32,835 bases of DNA from an uncultured Mycoplasmatota bacterium (lineage in GTDB: Bacteria > Bacillota_I > Bacilli_A > RF39 > UBA660): contig USRP01000008.1 in assembly GCA_900557185.1 (NCBI GenBank), forward strand, positions 1 through 32,835, written 5' to 3'. Below the pieces are notes generated by a model. The model did not search any database. It was not told where the DNA came from and saw only the letters and a program-made list of their open reading frames with translations. Both the position numbers and the translations under genes were made by a program. Below, one piece after another: positions 31,197 to 32,835 of this stretch; positions within the stretch are counted from its first letter, which is position 1; every line of letters starts with the position of its first letter.

Positions 31197-32567
31197 ATGG
31201 AAAAGTTAACAATGGAAAAATTAGTAAATTATTGTAAACAGTATGGATTTATTTTTCAAGGAAGTGAAATCTATGGAGGACTTGCGAATACATGGGATTA
31301 TGGACCATTAGGAGCTCGTTTAAAAAATAATGTTAAAGATACATGGAGAAAACGTTTTATTCAAGAAAGAAAAAATGCTTATGAAGTAGATGCAGCCATT
31401 TTAATGCATCCTAGAGTGTGGGAAGCAAGTGGACATGTATCTAGTTTCTCTGACCCATTAGTCGATTGTAAAGAGTGTAAAACACGTCATAGAGCAGATA
31501 ATTTAATTGATGACTTCGATGAAAATGCTCATGCTGATGGTATGACACAAGAAGAAATGATAAATTATATTAAAGAACATCATGTACCATGTCCAAAATG
31601 TGGAAAAAGTAACTTTACAGATATTCGTCAATTCAACTTAATGTTTGAAACACAAAGAGGAGTTACAGAAGATGCCAAAAATACAATTTATCTACGTCCT
31701 GAAAATGCCCAAGGAGAATACGTTAATTTCTTAAATGTACAACGTACTATGAGAGCAAAATTACCATTTAGTATTGGACAAATAGGAAAAGCATTTCGTA
31801 ATGAAATTACTCCAGGTAACTTTACATTCCGTACTATAGAATTTGAACAAATGGAATATCAAACATTCTGTAAAGAAGGAATGGATAGTGACTTATATCA
31901 ATATTTTAAAGAGTATGCAAAAAAATATTTCACAGATTTAGGATTACCAGAAGAAAAATTAAGATTTCATGATCATGAAAAATTAGCGCATTATGCAAAA
32001 GCAGCATGCGATATAGAATACAAATTTAACTTTGGATGGGGAGAAATTAACGGAACACACAATCGTACAGATTATGACTTATCTCGCCATCAAGAATATT
32101 CAGGAGTATCACAAGAATATTTAGATCCAGAAACAAATCAAAAATTTGTTCCATATATTATTGAATCTACAGTAGGTTGTGATCGTTTAGTACTTGCTTT
32201 ATTAGATCAATGTTATGAAGAAGAAACATTAGAAAATGGAGAAACAAGAGAAGTTATGAAATTCAATCCTGCCATTGCCCCATATAAAGTAGCAGTACTT
32301 CCATTAAATAAAAAATATCACAGAGAAAAGGCAGAAGAAATTTATGAATTATTCTCAAAACATTTTATGACAAGTTATGATGAAACTGCTTCTATTGGTA
32401 AACGTTATCGTAGACAAGATGCAATTGGTACTCCATTTGCAGTGACAGTAGATGATGAAACTCTAAACAATGGTACTGTTACAGTAAGAAATAGAGACAC
32501 TATGGAACAAATTACATTAAAATTAGAAGAAGTAATTCCATACATTGAAAAACAATTAATGTTTTAA
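31197..32567 (+). CDS. glyQS: Glycyl-tRNA synthetase, single-chain homodimeric type
   Basis: Class II synthetase charging tRNA-Gly. The 456-residue product is the alpha2 type, not the separate alpha and beta subunits (glyQ, glyS) used by Bacillus subtilis. It opens with the family block YGFIFQGSEIYGGLANTWDYGPLG, and has ASGHVSSFSDP, zinc-binding type cysteines (CKECKTRH and CPKC), FNLMFET, YLRPENAQGEYVNF, motif 2 near GKAFRNEITPGNFTFRT, and the C-terminal anticodon-binding domain (PYKVAVLPLNKKY, ending with the TVRNRD stretch). AGGAGG lies six bases before the start. It is alone in its operon under a glycine T-box. No anomaly. Confidence 0.97.
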   Translation: MEKLTMEKLVNYCKQYGFIFQGSEIYGGLANTWDYGPLGARLKNNVKDTWRKRFIQERKNAYEVDAAILMHPRVWEASGHVSSFSDPLVDCKECKTRHRADNLIDDFDENAHADGMTQEEMINYIKEHHVPCPKCGKSNFTDIRQFNLMFETQRGVTEDAKNTIYLRPENAQGEYVNFLNVQRTMRAKLPFSIGQIGKAFRNEITPGNFTFRTIEFEQMEYQTFCKEGMDSDLYQYFKEYAKKYFTDLGLPEEKLRFHDHEKLAHYAKAACDIEYKFNFGWGEINGTHNRTDYDLSRHQEYSGVSQEYLDPETNQKFVPYIIESTVGCDRLVLALLDQCYEEETLENGETREVMKFNPAIAPYKVAVLPLNKKYHREKAEEIYELFSKHFMTSYDETASIGKRYRRQDAIGTPFAVTVDDETLNNGTVTVRNRDTMEQITLKLEEVIPYIEKQLMF

Positions 32568-32590
32568 ACAATACCTTGGTATTGTTTTTT
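32567..32590 (+). terminator. glyQS terminator
   Basis: AACAATACC pairs with GGTATTGTT around a two-base centre, followed by TTTT; directly after the stop codon. Confidence 0.85.
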
Positions 32591-32591
32591 C

Positions 32592-32620
32592 TTTTCAATA
32601 AGGTGAAAATATGGTATATT
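32592..32620 (+). promoter_or_regulatory. Promoter of the right-edge transcription unit
   Basis: TTTTCA (32592-32597), 17-base spacer, TATATT (32615-32620) with TGG giving an extended -10. Confidence 0.6.
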
Positions 32621-32626
32621 GGATAT

Positions 32627-32796
32627 AGTAGAAGACTCGTGAGGTGTAGTATATAAACAGAGTTCGCGTTAGCCAAAAGTTACCATGGGGGGGGGAGGTA
32701 TTTAAGTAATAACTCCCTTATATATAAAAGAAATGTAAAAGATATTTGTTGTTTGGACTTAGTATTAAGTTGTTTTCTTTGTGGAAACAACTTTTT
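32627..32796 (+). ncRNA. Candidate structured RNA with poly-G run
   Basis: Between the promoter and a good terminator there is no gene with a ribosome site on the plus strand. The region holds a run of nine G (32687-32695) that is exceptional in this AT-rich DNA, a hairpin (GGGAG and TATT at 32693-32702 pairing with AATA and CTCCC at 32708-32717) and a terminator hairpin at its end. I could not match it to SRP RNA, tmRNA, 6S RNA or a riboswitch class I know. A plus-strand frame is open from 32659 to the window end but has no start site, so RNA is the better reading. Confidence 0.4.
32768..32796 (+). terminator. Terminator of the right-edge transcription unit
   Basis: AGTTGTTT (32768-32775) pairs with AAACAACT (32785-32792), followed by a T-run. 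Confidence 0.7.
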
Positions 32797-32835
32797 CTCG
32801 TGGCCATTTCTTAGATCCTCCTATCGATTTTATAA

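Noticed and set aside
32718..32807. 29-codon minus-strand gene with AGGAGG upstream
   Set aside because: Not listed as a gene because it lies across the terminator hairpin and antisense to the RNA-like unit; kept as an alternative in the findings.
1..32835. CRISPR arrays, insertion sequences, prophage, tRNA or rRNA genes
   Set aside because: No regularly spaced repeats, transposase or phage-like products, or cloverleaf/rRNA signatures were seen on reading both strands; tRNA search was by eye only.

Overview
The window is AT-rich apart from one short patch at its left end. It looks like a chromosome segment of a low-GC, cell-walled, Gram-positive (Bacillota) bacterium that carries endospore genes. 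The pointers are three T-box-controlled aminoacyl-tRNA synthetase operons, a yqfC-yqfD pair behind a sigma-E-like promoter, sortases with wall-anchored adhesins, strong AGGAGG-type ribosome sites, many TTCG-loop terminators, and the order ybeY-dgkA-cdd-era-yqzL-recO known from Bacillus. UGA is used as a stop, so the code is standard. An uncultured gut Bacilli lineage (RF39/Erysipelotrichales-like) is my inference, not something the sequence proves. I see no tRNA, rRNA, insertion sequence, CRISPR array or prophage.

Layout. 1-226: C-terminal end of a protein whose last exon-like stretch is strikingly GC-rich and A-poor, resembling the variable region of a diversity-generating retroelement target. 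262-1989 (minus): T-box, DUF1653 gene, serS. 2076-2897: mutM. 2915-5537 (minus): two VanY-type carboxypeptidases and a cation diffusion facilitator. 5641-6789: DacA/DacF-type carboxypeptidase. 6855-7957: two unknown membrane proteins. 8056-13882: a surface-adhesin island with two thioester-domain/SpaA-CnaB proteins, each followed by its own sortase, and a membrane coiled-coil protein between them. 13946-18871: an unknown single-span protein, recD2, a 53-residue YtxH-like peptide, an unknown membrane protein, and two pilin-like proteins. 18907-22625: T-box, pheS, pheT. 22643-24719 (minus): a MurT/GatD-like pair in which the amidotransferase has lost its catalytic residues. 24795-30284: yqfC, yqfD, vanZ-like, ybeY, two dgkA copies, cdd, era, yqzL, recO. 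30405-32567: an unknown gene, then T-box and single-chain glycyl-tRNA synthetase. 32591-32835: a probable structured RNA transcription unit with a nine-G run.

Themes. Much of the window serves the cell envelope: peptide trimming (three D,D-carboxypeptidases), lipid II modification (MurT/GatD-like), lipid-carrier recycling (DgkA), and surface display (sortases, thioester adhesins, pilins, possible retroelement-diversified protein). The rest is housekeeping: translation (serS, pheST, glyQS, ybeY, era), DNA repair (mutM, recD2, recO) and sporulation (yqfCD). The observations I rate highest are the candidate variable region at the left edge, the catalytically dead GatD-like subunit, the sortase lacking its arginine, and the unexplained RNA-like locus at the right edge.
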